A stretch of 64,000 bases of DNA from contig NZ_FQXD01000007.1 of the NCBI RefSeq assembly GCF_900129865.1, positions 4,221 to 68,220 on the forward strand, written 5' to 3'. Under the pieces are notes generated by a model. It had not been told where the DNA came from. It ran no database searches and worked only from the letters and a program-made list of their open reading frames with translations. Positions within the stretch are counted from its first letter, which is position 1. Each line of letters starts with the position of its first letter. This document shows positions 25,881 through 34,961 of this stretch, piece by piece. The translations under genes were made by a program, and so were the position numbers. This DNA comes from Virgibacillus chiguensis (GTDB taxonomy: Bacteria; Bacillota; Bacilli; Bacillales; Amphibacillaceae).

Positions 25881-26369
25881 ATGTTAAAAAAACTGTTTAA
25901 AAAATCTAAAGAACAAATTATTTATGCCCCATTAAATGGTGATATTCTTCCACTCGAAGAAGTTCCCGACCCTGTCTTTAGTCAAAAAATGATGGGGGAA
26001 GGTATCGCTATCATGCCAAGCGATGGCAAACTTGTCTCTCCAATAAATGGAAAAGTGGTACAAATTCCAGATACAAAGCACGCCATTGGCCTTGTTGCCG
26101 ACGATGGTACTGAAATTTTAATCCATGTCGGTTTAGAAACTGTAGCACTGAAAGGAAAAGGATTTGATGTTAAAGTTCAAGCAGATGATACAGTAAAACT
26201 AGGCGATCTGCTAATGGATATTGATTTAGCTTATATTAAAGAACATGCATCCAGCACAGTGACACCTATTATCATTACAAATAATACGGATGGAAGTAAA
26301 CAGCTTAGCTATACAGATGAAACGAAAAGTATAGCACAAGAAACCACTCTAATAACAATTACTTCTTAA
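25881..26369 (+). CDS. PTS glucose-type EIIA (Crr-like)
   Basis: A 162-residue soluble EIIA of the glucose family. Active-site histidines His67 (TKHAIGL) and His82 (ILIHVGLETV) are both kept; the latter takes phosphate from HPr. Start ATG 25881 follows GAGGAG; the frame upstream to 25836 is rejected. No EIIB/EIIC gene is nearby, so it must serve permeases encoded elsewhere. Transcription is predicted to be governed by the RAT/terminator leader and the BglG-family gene downstream. Confidence 0.9.
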   Translation: MLKKLFKKSKEQIIYAPLNGDILPLEEVPDPVFSQKMMGEGIAIMPSDGKLVSPINGKVVQIPDTKHAIGLVADDGTEILIHVGLETVALKGKGFDVKVQADDTVKLGDLLMDIDLAYIKEHASSTVTPIIITNNTDGSKQLSYTDETKSIAQETTLITITS

Positions 26370-26480
26370 CATACAAAACATAGCGCTTAGATTCTACAGT
26401 TTATTTTCGCTCTCTATGTTCCTGTATGGGGAAAATTAGTGTAAGAAAAATGACTTGTTTTTTAAAGGAGATGTCTTCCG

Positions 26481-27302
26481 GTGAAAATCATGAAAATACT
26501 TAATAATAATGCTGTAATAGTAACAGATGGCAATCAAGAGAAAATAGCAATTGGCGCTGGGGTCGCTTTTAATAAACAAAAGAAAGATATTGTTAATCCA
26601 GCCAAGATTGAAAAACTGTTTGTTGTTAAAGAAAATGAAAAATTACAAGAATTAATTATGCGTATACCGGAAGAACATCTACTTATCTCTGAAGAAATTA
26701 TCGCTTATGCTGAACAGCAATTAGGAACAAGTCTAAATGAGCATATTTTGTTAGCTTTAACAGATCATCTTTCTTTTGCCATTGAACGTACAAGAGAGGG
26801 AATATACTTACAAAATAAACTATTGCAAGAAATCAAGATGATGTATCGGGAAGAATTTAATATTGGAATTTGGGCCATTAACCATGTAAAAGAGAAGTTG
26901 CAAATTGAGCTACCAATGGATGAAGCCGCATTTATAGCACTCCATGTCCACACAATGAAGATTCAAGGAGGTGATTTACATGAAACAGTAAAACAAACGG
27001 CAATTGTCAAAGATATGGTTGATAGCATTCAACACAACTTAAATATCACCTTTAACGAAAACAGCCTCGCATTTGAACGGTTAATGACGCATTTACGTTT
27101 TGCTTTAAATCGAGTCCATCATTATGAAGCCCACTCATTAGATGAAGAGATGCTCGCGATGATTAAAAAGAAATTCAAACGCTCTTATCGTAGTGCGATG
27201 AACGTAGCGAAAAAAGTAGCCGCAAACTATGGAATTGAATTACCCGAGGAAGAACTTGGCTACATTACATTACACATCGAGCGGTTGAAAAAATTCCAAT
27301 AA
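26481..27302 (+). CDS. BglG-family transcriptional antiterminator (LicT/GlcT-type)
   Basis: A 273-residue antiterminator: RNA-binding CAT domain at residues 1-57 (MKILNNNAVIV start), PRD1 about 65-170 with His96 (ALTDHL) and His155/157 (ALHVHT), PRD2 about 175-273 with His in LMTHLRFALNR. PTS phosphorylation of PRD histidines sets its activity. Start GTG or ATG around 26481 behind AAAGGAG. 111 bp after the EIIA gene and likely cotranscribed; the RAT upstream of EIIA is the obvious target. Confidence 0.92.
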   Translation: MKIMKILNNNAVIVTDGNQEKIAIGAGVAFNKQKKDIVNPAKIEKLFVVKENEKLQELIMRIPEEHLLISEEIIAYAEQQLGTSLNEHILLALTDHLSFAIERTREGIYLQNKLLQEIKMMYREEFNIGIWAINHVKEKLQIELPMDEAAFIALHVHTMKIQGGDLHETVKQTAIVKDMVDSIQHNLNITFNENSLAFERLMTHLRFALNRVHHYEAHSLDEEMLAMIKKKFKRSYRSAMNVAKKVAANYGIELPEEELGYITLHIERLKKFQ

Positions 27303-27385
27303 GAAAACTTTGCTTTTAGGGAACCTTCTATGATTTTGCGTTCTGACCTATGTGAATTTTCCATCAAACTTTTATACTTTATTTA

Positions 27386-28666
27386 TTAATTGATCAGTTC
27401 TTGCTTCGTAGTAAATCTTTGTTCAATTAATTGGAATGAACTTAGCAGTGATTCCACAAAATTTTCATTTGAAAATATCTTTTTCAGATAATCAGCTTGT
27501 AAATGACGGACATATCGTTTTTCCTTATAGATTCTTCTTAAAATACTTTCTAATTGGCTTGGCGTGTAATTAAATTTATCCTCATCAGAAAAATACATCG
27601 AGGCTTCTACTAAGCTAGAATTAGGAGTAATTGTATAAACACCCATCATAGCAGCTTCTAATGGCGTTATTCCTAGAGTTTCATATCTAGAAGTACACAA
27701 AAAAGTTGCTTTATTACGGACTAATTTAAACAAACTGTACAATTCATTTTGTGGCAAAGTTTGAATGATAAGAAAATGTTGTTTTAAGTGTTCAGGTAGT
27801 GAATTTATTAATGCTACTCTTCTCTCTCCCTTATCTTTTGGATCACCAGCTATCAAAACCTTAAGAGGTATACCACTATCTAGAGATTTTACCAAAGACG
27901 TAATTAAAAACTCCAAATTCTTAAAGTAATCAATTCTTGCAACAGTCGATATGATTAGCATCTCATTTTTCTTGACGGAAATAAATTTAAAAATTTTATC
28001 CATTAAAGTTATCTCTTTAACGTTTGGTAAAACAATAGGGGGAACTATCTTAAAGATGTTTTTCTCGTCAATCCCTTTTTTCATAATAAAGTTTTTTTGA
28101 AGTTCTGAATGCTGCAAAACAAATACATTTTCTTTTCTGTTAAGAGCTAACAAGCCTTCTTTTTGTTGCCTACCTAGATGACAAGCCTTTTCTTTGGACT
28201 CAAACGCTATATATGATTCTGAGGCTGAATAATGATTGATAAAATCTTCTACAAAAGGCCCGTGATGTGTGACGCAGCATGGTACATGTTGAGGATGATA
28301 TTTTAATAGTGTATCCGTTTGGTAGTATACGATAGGAAGGGAAAATGGTGATGAAATCAACATTATTCTAGAAATTGCCGCTTCTAAAACATTTTTTATT
28401 AAAAACGTTTCTATATTAAAATTAAACTTCATTGTAATTACAATGTGGTTTTTAATGTATTTTTCCTCAAGTACAGGGTAGGTTAAAGACTCATCTCTTT
28501 TATATAAAATCAATCCAGCATACTTATTATTTTTGTATAAGCAATCTATCACATTCATTGTAAACGAGGTAGCCCCTACTTTTGCAGTAAAATTCCAAGT
28601 AGATGGAAAGTATTTTTCGTTTAAAACAATGATACCTTGAAAAGCACTTTTTTTATACTTATTCAT
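27386..28666 (-). CDS. Glycosyltransferase, GT4-like (GT-B fold)
   Basis: A 426-residue glycosyltransferase. The C-terminal half is a glycosyl transferases group 1 domain: STVARIDYFKNLEFLI (about residue 240), and the nucleotide-sugar motif TSRYETLGITPLEAAMMG near residue 330, which holds the E-x7-E type pair (E before TLG and E in PLEA). The N-terminal half has THHGPF and an acceptor domain with many Lys/Asn/Ile. No signal peptide, no other envelope-sugar gene near, opposite strand to neighbours and more AT-rich than they are, so it may have been acquired. Confidence 0.75.
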   Translation of the reverse strand: MNKYKKSAFQGIIVLNEKYFPSTWNFTAKVGATSFTMNVIDCLYKNNKYAGLILYKRDESLTYPVLEEKYIKNHIVITMKFNFNIETFLIKNVLEAAISRIMLISSPFSLPIVYYQTDTLLKYHPQHVPCCVTHHGPFVEDFINHYSASESYIAFESKEKACHLGRQQKEGLLALNRKENVFVLQHSELQKNFIMKKGIDEKNIFKIVPPIVLPNVKEITLMDKIFKFISVKKNEMLIISTVARIDYFKNLEFLITSLVKSLDSGIPLKVLIAGDPKDKGERRVALINSLPEHLKQHFLIIQTLPQNELYSLFKLVRNKATFLCTSRYETLGITPLEAAMMGVYTITPNSSLVEASMYFSDEDKFNYTPSQLESILRRIYKEKRYVRHLQADYLKKIFSNENFVESLLSSFQLIEQRFTTKQELIN

Positions 28667-28851
28667 ACTTGCACTCCCTTATATTGAGCAAACTTCATAT
28701 AACCAAATATTACCAACCATAAATTAATTTGTCAATATTCTACCAAATCAAACAAAATTTAAAACGCAAATTTGTAAACTTTCCTATAAATATACCGTTT
28801 TTTCATTTATACTGTAGGAAAGGATAAAAAATCCAGTGTTTTTAATATAAT

Positions 28852-28900
28852 ATTGACTTATCGCCAAGTCTTGATGGCGACAAGCCATATGTCTTATTCT
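28852..28900 (+). repeat. Repeat family B fragment
   Basis: TTGACTTATCGCCAAGTCTTG followed by ATGGCGA and a TCTTATTCT tail; partial, plus orientation. The CTTATCGCCA/TGGCGACAAG pair forms a local hairpin upstream of spo0M. Confidence 0.6.
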
Positions 28901-28926
28901 ACAAAAGAACAGAGAGGAGCATACAT

Positions 28927-29697
28927 ATGTTTAAAAAATTGTTTCATTCTATTGGCATCGGCTCTGCACAAGTTGACGCTAAAGTAGACACAGAAGACTT
29001 CAAACCCGGGGGGACAGTGGAAGGTGTTTTAGACATAGAAGGAGGCAATTCGGAACAGCGAATTGACCAAGTTTATGTAACCGTTGCAACAAATTATACG
29101 TCAGAAATAGGGGATAATGAAGATGATAATGTGCGGCATGTATTAGGACGCTTTAAGCTTACAGACGAATTTGTTATTCAAGAAGGCGAAAAGAAGTCGA
29201 TCCCTTTTAGCTTCCAACTACCTGTACGTACACCAGCAACTTTAGGAAAAACAAGGGTTTGGTTGGAAACAGGCATGGATATTAAAAAAGCGCTTGATCC
29301 AAGAGATAAAGACCACATCCACGTTGATCCGCATCCATTAGTTGACGCTTTTCTTGATGCCGCAGACAGCTTAGGATTGGAATTAAAAGAAGTAGAATGT
29401 GAGTTCACCCCCCTTTTCTTTGGATTAAGAAAGGAGTTTCCGATAGTTCAAGAATTTGAATTTAAGCCAGAGGAAGGGAAATATAAACGGAAACTTGATG
29501 AATTAGAAGCTTTATTTTTTGTCTACGAATCAGAGGTTGTAGCCGTTATCGAAGTTGATCGGAAAATGAGAAACGATGATCATCCGCTCGCAGAAAATTT
29601 TGATTTAGATGAAAGCAACGTTGTACTACGCTATGGATTTGATGATGTGGATGATTTGCCAGAGAAACTAGAGACTCTCATTGAGGAAAACCTCTAG
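28927..29697 (+). CDS. spo0M: Sporulation-control protein Spo0M
   Basis: A 256-residue SpoOM-family protein with an N-terminal arrestin-like beta-sandwich (VDTEDFKPGGTVEGVLDIEG region to about residue 130) and an acidic C-terminal domain. In Bacillus it affects sporulation phosphorelay output and cell morphology. AGAGAGGAGC precedes ATG 28927. Length matches Bacillus Spo0M (258). Monocistronic with its own terminator. Confidence 0.92.
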   Translation: MFKKLFHSIGIGSAQVDAKVDTEDFKPGGTVEGVLDIEGGNSEQRIDQVYVTVATNYTSEIGDNEDDNVRHVLGRFKLTDEFVIQEGEKKSIPFSFQLPVRTPATLGKTRVWLETGMDIKKALDPRDKDHIHVDPHPLVDAFLDAADSLGLELKEVECEFTPLFFGLRKEFPIVQEFEFKPEEGKYKRKLDELEALFFVYESEVVAVIEVDRKMRNDDHPLAENFDLDESNVVLRYGFDDVDDLPEKLETLIEENL

Positions 29698-29761
29698 TAA
29701 TGCTAGTTCTACAGTAACTTATATCGAAATAAACAATGGACACCTTAAATAAAGGTATTAG

Positions 29762-29800
29762 AGAGCTTTAAATCCTCTTAGACAAAGGATTTGAAGCTCT
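29762..29800 (+). terminator. Terminator of spo0M
   Basis: AGAGCTTTAAATCCT/AGGATTTGAAGCTCT, 15 bp with one G-A type mismatch, then TTTTTAT. Confidence 0.88.
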
Positions 29801-29968
29801 TTTTATATTTGTTTCTTCGCTGCTATAACCGGTTGTAGCTTCTTTGAATAAGCCTCATGTCAAATCATACAAACAATGGCAATTCTTACAGTACAGCATG
29901 TGCGGAATAAACACAATACTGCTTTCTTAAAGCTAGACACGGTGATATTAAGAAAATAACATATTAAC

Positions 29969-30000
29969 TTGACATGTATTAACAACATGTTATAACATGT
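29969..30000 (+). promoter_or_regulatory. Promoter with palindromic operator
   Basis: TTGACA (29969) and TATAAC (29991) separated by 16 bp form a sigma-A promoter. The -10 is embedded in the perfect 16-bp palindrome ACATGTTATAACATGT (29985-30000), and another ACATGT half lies inside the spacer. It drives the SIS gene and GntR regulator downstream; the GntR protein is the likely binder. Confidence 0.75.
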
Positions 30001-30027
30001 ACACATAATATTAAAGGAGGAATAGGC

Positions 30028-30768
30028 ATGCAGACAAAAGAAGAAATCGTTCGCTATCTAAATTATTTAACAGACACTTGGAAAACTGTAGTGGAAAATG
30101 AGGTTGAGCCTATCGAGAAAGCAGCCGACCTGATCTTTCAAAGCTGTCAACAAGGTGGTCGATTTTATGTATTTGGTTCAGGTCATTCCCATATGGTAGC
30201 TGAAGAAATATATATTCGAGCTGGTGGATTAGCATATGTAAAGGGTATGTTACCCCCAGAACTTATGTTACATGAGATGCCAAATAAAAGTACGTATTTA
30301 GAAAGACTAGATGGATATGCAAAAAGTATGTTGAACTTATACAAGGTGGATGACAAAGATACGTTAATGGTCGTCTCAAATTCTGGCAGAAATAATGTTC
30401 CTGTAGAAATGTGTTTGGAAGCAAAAAAACTAGGTGCCAGTGTAGTTGCGCTAACATCCATGGATCATTCCACCAATGTATCCTCCAGACATGCTTCCAA
30501 TAAAAAAATGTACGACATTGCAGATGTAACCATCGATAATCACGCTCCTAAAGGGGATGCAGCGTACATGATGGAAGGTGTTCATACGGGATTAGGACCA
30601 ACATCTGATTTTACAAGTATCGGGATAGCCCAAGCAATCATTATAGGCGTTATTCACAAGTTAAAAGAAGCTGGTTTAGAAGTACCTGTCTTTAAAAGCT
30701 CCAACGTAGATGGCGCTGATAAATACAATGACAAAATCTTTGATACCTACTATGGATATTGGAAATAG
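30028..30768 (+). CDS. SIS-domain sugar isomerase (UPF0309 family)
   Basis: A 246-residue protein with one SIS domain: FGSGHSHMVAEEIYIRAGG (about residues 50-68) and VVSNSGRNNVPVEM (about 116) bind the phosphosugar. It belongs to the UPF0309 group, members of which accompany amino-sugar or murein-sugar catabolic genes. AAAGGAGG precedes the ATG. First gene after the palindromic promoter; a GntR/UTRA regulator follows after 71 bp. Exact substrate unknown. Confidence 0.82.
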   Translation: MQTKEEIVRYLNYLTDTWKTVVENEVEPIEKAADLIFQSCQQGGRFYVFGSGHSHMVAEEIYIRAGGLAYVKGMLPPELMLHEMPNKSTYLERLDGYAKSMLNLYKVDDKDTLMVVSNSGRNNVPVEMCLEAKKLGASVVALTSMDHSTNVSSRHASNKKMYDIADVTIDNHAPKGDAAYMMEGVHTGLGPTSDFTSIGIAQAIIIGVIHKLKEAGLEVPVFKSSNVDGADKYNDKIFDTYYGYWK

Positions 30769-30839
30769 TACATTTTATAATCCATTTCTTACGCATGATA
30801 CAATGAAGCTATTAGATTATAGAAAAGGAATGCAATGAT

Positions 30840-31550
30840 ATGAAATCGAATGTAGCGAAATACCAAATCGTGAAACAGTATATTTTAGATCAAATTGAAA
30901 AAAGAATTTATCAGCCACATCAATTAATTGAATCGGAATTAGAATTAACAGAAAAGCTAGGCGTTTCTAGAATAACGGTAAGAAAAGCATTGGAAGAATT
31001 GGTGAGTGAAAAAGTGTTGTCGAAGAAAAAAGGAGTTGGAACATTTGTAAACCCTCTTCCTAAATATTTAGGTTTTAAGCCAGGAATAGGCTTTACTTCT
31101 GAAGCAAAAAACAGAGGGCTAACTCCTTCAACTAACTTGTTGCGGCTTGCTAAAGTAGCGGCAGAGGAAAATCAAGCTACAGATATGCAAATCCATGTAG
31201 GTGATCCATTGTGGCTTGTCGAACGGATTCGCTATGCGAATAACGTAGCAGTGTCTTACGAGTTAGAGTATTTTGATTACCACTTAGTCGGAGAATTGAC
31301 CGAAGACATTTGTAAACAATCCATTTATGAACATTTAAAAGAAAAAGGGATCGAATACGAATATGTCGACCAAAGGATTTCAGCTCTATTAGCTGATGAA
31401 GCCTCTGCGCACCATTTAAACGTTCCGATTGGCTCACCGCTTATTAACATAAAAAACATTGCGTATTTAAAAAATGGAAAGCCTTTTAATCTTGGCTTCG
31501 CATTGTACCAAACAAATTCATTCCATCTCATGCATACCGTGTATCGCTAG
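30840..31550 (+). CDS. GntR-family regulator with UTRA domain
   Basis: A 236-residue HutC/YvoA-type GntR regulator: winged helix at residues 8-70 with LTEKLGVSRITVRKALEELV as the recognition region, and a UTRA effector domain at about 95-232 (WLVERIRYANN, PLINIKNIAYLKNGKPF). UTRA domains of this type bind phosphosugars such as GlcNAc-6-P. Placed right after the SIS gene, it probably represses its own promoter at 29969-30000. Confidence 0.9.
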   Translation: MKSNVAKYQIVKQYILDQIEKRIYQPHQLIESELELTEKLGVSRITVRKALEELVSEKVLSKKKGVGTFVNPLPKYLGFKPGIGFTSEAKNRGLTPSTNLLRLAKVAAEENQATDMQIHVGDPLWLVERIRYANNVAVSYELEYFDYHLVGELTEDICKQSIYEHLKEKGIEYEYVDQRISALLADEASAHHLNVPIGSPLINIKNIAYLKNGKPFNLGFALYQTNSFHLMHTVYR

Positions 31551-31555
31551 TAAAA

Positions 31556-31769
31556 GCAAAAGCTTAGAGCGCGCGCTTAGTAACATAGCGAGTGGAAGTA
31601 TCAACGAAAGATTTAGGAATTATGCCACTAAGGCAGGGGTACGCGTACGTCAGGCGGCAAGCCCGTTTTTAGTCAGCCTTCCTCTTAGTCATGAGCCTTA
31701 TGTTAACTTCGCTTAGAGTTATTCATGAAATCGCCTAGTTGCTGAGCGCTAGAAGCCGGACGTGGCTAT
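31556..31769 (+). repeat. Repeat family A, diverged copy 5
   Basis: Oldest-looking copy: GTAACATAGCGAGTGGAAG, CGGCAAGCCCGTTTTTAGTC, TCGCCTAGTTGCTGAGCGCT and GCCGGACGTGGCTAT are still in order, but the hairpin block is mutated and the 3' AT-rich end is gone. It separates the GntR gene from the GlmU-like gene. Confidence 0.75.
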
Positions 31770-31874
31770 TCCGTTATGTTGTTATACATAAGCATCTTAT
31801 TTTATATTTTCCTAGTGAGTGAAAGCGAATCACACATTTTGAGTATCAAGCCTAATTCCAAAGGAGAGTTCTAT

Positions 31875-33227
31875 ATGAAAGTGATACTGTTATGTAGCGA
31901 TTATGAGGAAAAACTATTCCCTTACGATAAAGAATGGCAACCCGCTTGTTTAGAGGTTTTAAATGTTTCTAATATTATTCATCAGGTTGATTTTTTTATA
32001 AAAAATGGCATAAACCCTAAGGATATACATGTTTTTTTAGGGCATCAACCAAAGCAAGTCACCCATCTATTGTGGAAATATTCGGGTATTCAACTGCATG
32101 GTAATTTTAACGATTTCCGAAGCTTTTTAGCTGGAATTTATCCAAGCTTAGATGAAAAAACGGTCATCGTAAAATCAGACTATGTCTTTGTTAACGAAGA
32201 TCTCAAGAAAATATTACATCATCATGCCGAAGATTCCGTATTATTAACAGAGAAGAAAGAAAGCACAGAAGCCATCTGCGCCAACGTAGAAAATGATGCC
32301 ATTCAATATTTTTTAGGACATCCTAGGGATCATTATGTTACCCATCAAGTAGCAGGAGTGTATGGTTTAAGTAAAGCGGCATTACAATATATCATTCATA
32401 GTTCAGATGGCTTCGAAAAAAGAATTTCAGGTTCCATGATTCCAGATTCGTTTTTCATTGAAAACGGATTGAATCAGTATTTGGATGATGGATCACAAAT
32501 AAAATGTAAGCTTGCCGATAATAAAATTTTTCAACTGAGGTTTCCTTGGGACATTTTAAATGCTAATGTGTATCATTTGGATTTACTGGTTAAGCAATTG
32601 ACAGAAAATGATATTAGCCCAAGTGCAAAAATAGATAAAACAGCTTCTATTCATGGCGTTATAAAAATTGGCGATCACTCGTATGTAGGAAAAAATGTGG
32701 TCGTAAATGGAAACCTCATCGTAGGCGATCATGTGGTCATTGATAATGGAGCCATTTTAAATGGAAACATACTCATTGGCGACCATTCCTATGTGAAGGA
32801 CTACGCAAAAGTGGAAGGGTCAACTGTCATCGGCAAAGAGAATAAATTTGGACATAATGCAGAGTTTAAAGGGGTTTCTATGAAAGGCGTTTCTGCTGTT
32901 CATTATAGCGAGATGTTTGGTATCATGGGACGGTATGTCGACGTTGCAGCAGCGTGCGTAGCTGGGATTTTAAGATTTAATGATACAAAACAGCCGCACA
33001 ACATGACAGGTCGGACTTACACGCCGGAGCATTCAAATGCCATTTTTATAGGAGATTATACGCGGACAGGCATTAATAACGTTTTCTTTCCAGGTGTTAA
33101 AATTGGCAGTAATTCCGCTTTATATCCTGGGCTTAATATAGAAAAAGATGTCGCCCATGAAACCTTAGTCATAAAGAAACAAGAAACTATTGAAAATAGA
33201 TGGGGTGCAAAGAGATACGGCTGGTAG
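31875..33227 (+). CDS. GlmU-like protein: degenerate nucleotidyltransferase + left-handed beta helix
   Basis: A 450-residue protein shaped like GlmU/sugar-1-phosphate nucleotidylyltransferases. The N-terminal 225 residues follow the NTP-transferase fold (KVILLCSDYEEKLFPYD, then VLNVSNIIHQVDFFIKNGI), but the GxGTR nucleotide loop that should follow strand 1 is not there, so this half may be inactive. Residues 255-440 are hexapeptide repeats of a left-handed beta helix (IGDHSYVGKNVVVNG, IVGDHVVIDNGAI) with the acyltransferase-type end. Start ATG 31875 sits behind AAGGAGAG; the extension to 31776 is rejected. It follows the SIS and GntR genes on the same strand, suggesting amino-sugar metabolism. 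Confidence 0.78.
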   Translation: MKVILLCSDYEEKLFPYDKEWQPACLEVLNVSNIIHQVDFFIKNGINPKDIHVFLGHQPKQVTHLLWKYSGIQLHGNFNDFRSFLAGIYPSLDEKTVIVKSDYVFVNEDLKKILHHHAEDSVLLTEKKESTEAICANVENDAIQYFLGHPRDHYVTHQVAGVYGLSKAALQYIIHSSDGFEKRISGSMIPDSFFIENGLNQYLDDGSQIKCKLADNKIFQLRFPWDILNANVYHLDLLVKQLTENDISPSAKIDKTASIHGVIKIGDHSYVGKNVVVNGNLIVGDHVVIDNGAILNGNILIGDHSYVKDYAKVEGSTVIGKENKFGHNAEFKGVSMKGVSAVHYSEMFGIMGRYVDVAAACVAGILRFNDTKQPHNMTGRTYTPEHSNAIFIGDYTRTGINNVFFPGVKIGSNSALYPGLNIEKDVAHETLVIKKQETIENRWGAKRYGW

Positions 33228-33256
33228 AATCAACCATTAACAAGTGCATTTTCAAG

Positions 33257-33288
33257 AAGCCGTTAAGGGTACTTTCCCCTAAACGGCT
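33257..33288 (+). terminator. Terminator of GlmU-like gene
   Basis: AAGCCGTTAAGGG pairs with CCCTAAACGGCTT (one mismatch), 29 bp after the stop. Confidence 0.65.
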
Positions 33289-33289
33289 T

Positions 33290-33588
33290 GTAAAATTCTC
33301 GATTATATTTATGGAAGTCCGCACCTTATCTCCAGGATTCATGTACCAACAGGAAAGTGCTCCTTATACAGCATTTTACAAAAACCGATGCTTTTATCAA
33401 ATTTCCCCTATTATTAACAACATTACATCATTTATCGAAAAGGCCCATAACATGTCATTTTGTGATATAATGAGTTGCCTGCACGCTTGAAAACCTCGCA
33501 TTATAAGTAAGTCATCATTAATTTTGTACACATTTCGCAACAAACTCTAATTGTTATTTTACAAAAATTTTGATAAGGGGGAATTTTA
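33290..33588. other. Intergenic, upstream of symporter
   Basis: No gene or repeat. A TGTGATATAAT extended -10 at about 33462-33471 could start transcription of the symporter gene with a 120-nt leader; no riboswitch was recognised in it. Confidence 0.35.
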
Positions 33589-34944
33589 TTGGAAAATTTC
33601 ACAATTTGGTCTTTAATGATTGATCTTAGCATTATTTCTGGATTACTTTTGGTCGGAACGATTTTACGAGCAAAAGTAAAATGGATTCAAGCTTTATTTC
33701 TACCTGCTAGTATGATTGCAGGATTTCTCGGACTTGCATTTGGCCCGAGTGGCTTTGGTATATTACCTTTCTCCAATCAATTTAGCGCTTATCCTGGGTT
33801 ACTTATTGCTGTCATTTTTGCGGCTATTCCTATTGGCGCAGCAAAAGTACACTTATCTGAAGTGTTTCACCGCGTTCGCAATATGTTCTCTTATTCTATG
33901 ATTCTTACCCTATCCATGTGGGGGATTGGTGTTCTTTTTGCATTGCTTATTTTAAATCCCATCTTTTCAGACTTACCTAGCGGGTTCGGTCTCGTCTTAG
34001 GTGCAGGGTTTTTAGGTGGACACGGTACAGCAGCAGCAATTGGCGAAGGGTTAGCTCATGCTGGTTGGAAAGAAGCAATGGATTTAGCGATGACCTCTGC
34101 AACCGTAGGCATTCTCATTGCAGTATTAGGTGGACTATTTCTTATTAAGCATAGTACTGAAAAAGGAAAAACGAAATTTATTACGAATTTTAAGGACCTT
34201 CCTACTGAGTTAAAATCTGGGCTTATACCTAAATCCAAACGTTTCTACATGGGACAAGAGACTGTATCATCCAGTTCTATTGATCCCCTTGTACTACACT
34301 TGGCGATTATCGCCTTTGTCATTGGTGTATCCTATTGGATTACAAATAGTCTGTCCGACTTAATACCATCTGTTTCCGTGCCACTATTCAGTGTTGCTTT
34401 TGTTCTTGGTTTATTGTTTCAAGCGATTAGCCGCAGAATAAAATCAGATGAGTATATTGATCAACGTGTAATGGAACGAATTGGCGGAACAGCTACAGAT
34501 TTTCTCGTCGCTTTCGGTATTGCATCGATTAACATCACTGTCGTTATCGATTACGCTTTACCGCTACTTTTCTTATTCGCCTTCGGAACAATTTGGGCAT
34601 ATGTATTATTCCATTTTGTTGGACCCAATATATTTAAAGATTTTTGGTTAGAAAAATCTATTTTTGGTTGGGGCTGGAGTACTGGCACTGTTGCTATGGG
34701 ATTAGCGCTATTACGTATTGTCGACCCTGAACTGAAGAGTCGTACTCCAGAAGACTATGCTCTTGCTTATATTGGTGTCGCCCCTGTCGATATTATCATC
34801 GTAACCTTTGCTCCAATCTTATTTGGACTCGGATTTACTTGGGTTATCCCTCTTGTACTCCTACTTGGAGCTGCAGTAATTATCGCCATTTACAAATCTG
34901 CAGGTTGGTGGGGACAAGGTAAACATGAAAACACGCCTAGCTAA
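33589..34944 (+). CDS. Sodium/glutamate symporter-family permease (GltS-like)
   Basis: A 451-residue membrane protein with about ten to twelve hydrophobic helices in two repeated halves, of the GltS-like sodium:glutamate symporter type; GFLGGHGTAAAIGEGL in the first half and WGWSTGTVAMGLALLRI in the second are its glycine-rich re-entrant-loop-like segments. TTG start behind AAGGGGGAA. A terminator follows within the 17-bp gap to the convergent gene. Substrate specificity (glutamate or another dicarboxylate) is not certain. Confidence 0.78.
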   Translation: MENFTIWSLMIDLSIISGLLLVGTILRAKVKWIQALFLPASMIAGFLGLAFGPSGFGILPFSNQFSAYPGLLIAVIFAAIPIGAAKVHLSEVFHRVRNMFSYSMILTLSMWGIGVLFALLILNPIFSDLPSGFGLVLGAGFLGGHGTAAAIGEGLAHAGWKEAMDLAMTSATVGILIAVLGGLFLIKHSTEKGKTKFITNFKDLPTELKSGLIPKSKRFYMGQETVSSSSIDPLVLHLAIIAFVIGVSYWITNSLSDLIPSVSVPLFSVAFVLGLLFQAISRRIKSDEYIDQRVMERIGGTATDFLVAFGIASINITVVIDYALPLLFLFAFGTIWAYVLFHFVGPNIFKDFWLEKSIFGWGWSTGTVAMGLALLRIVDPELKSRTPEDYALAYIGVAPVDIIIVTFAPILFGLGFTWVIPLVLLLGAAVIIAIYKSAGWWGQGKHENTPS

Positions 34945-34956
34945 GCTGGCGTGTCT
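34929..34956. terminator. Bidirectional terminator
   Basis: ACACGCCTAGC/GCTGGCGTGT hairpin spanning the end of the symporter gene, with A-rich left and T-rich right sides, serving both convergent genes. Confidence 0.7.
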
Positions 34957-34961
34957 TTCAT

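Noticed and set aside
33200-33490. Plus-strand 96-codon ORF after the GlmU-like gene
   Set aside because: Overlaps the end of that gene and its terminator.
33462-33588. Possible riboswitch before the symporter gene
   Set aside because: The 120-nt leader shows no conserved riboswitch core that I can recognise.
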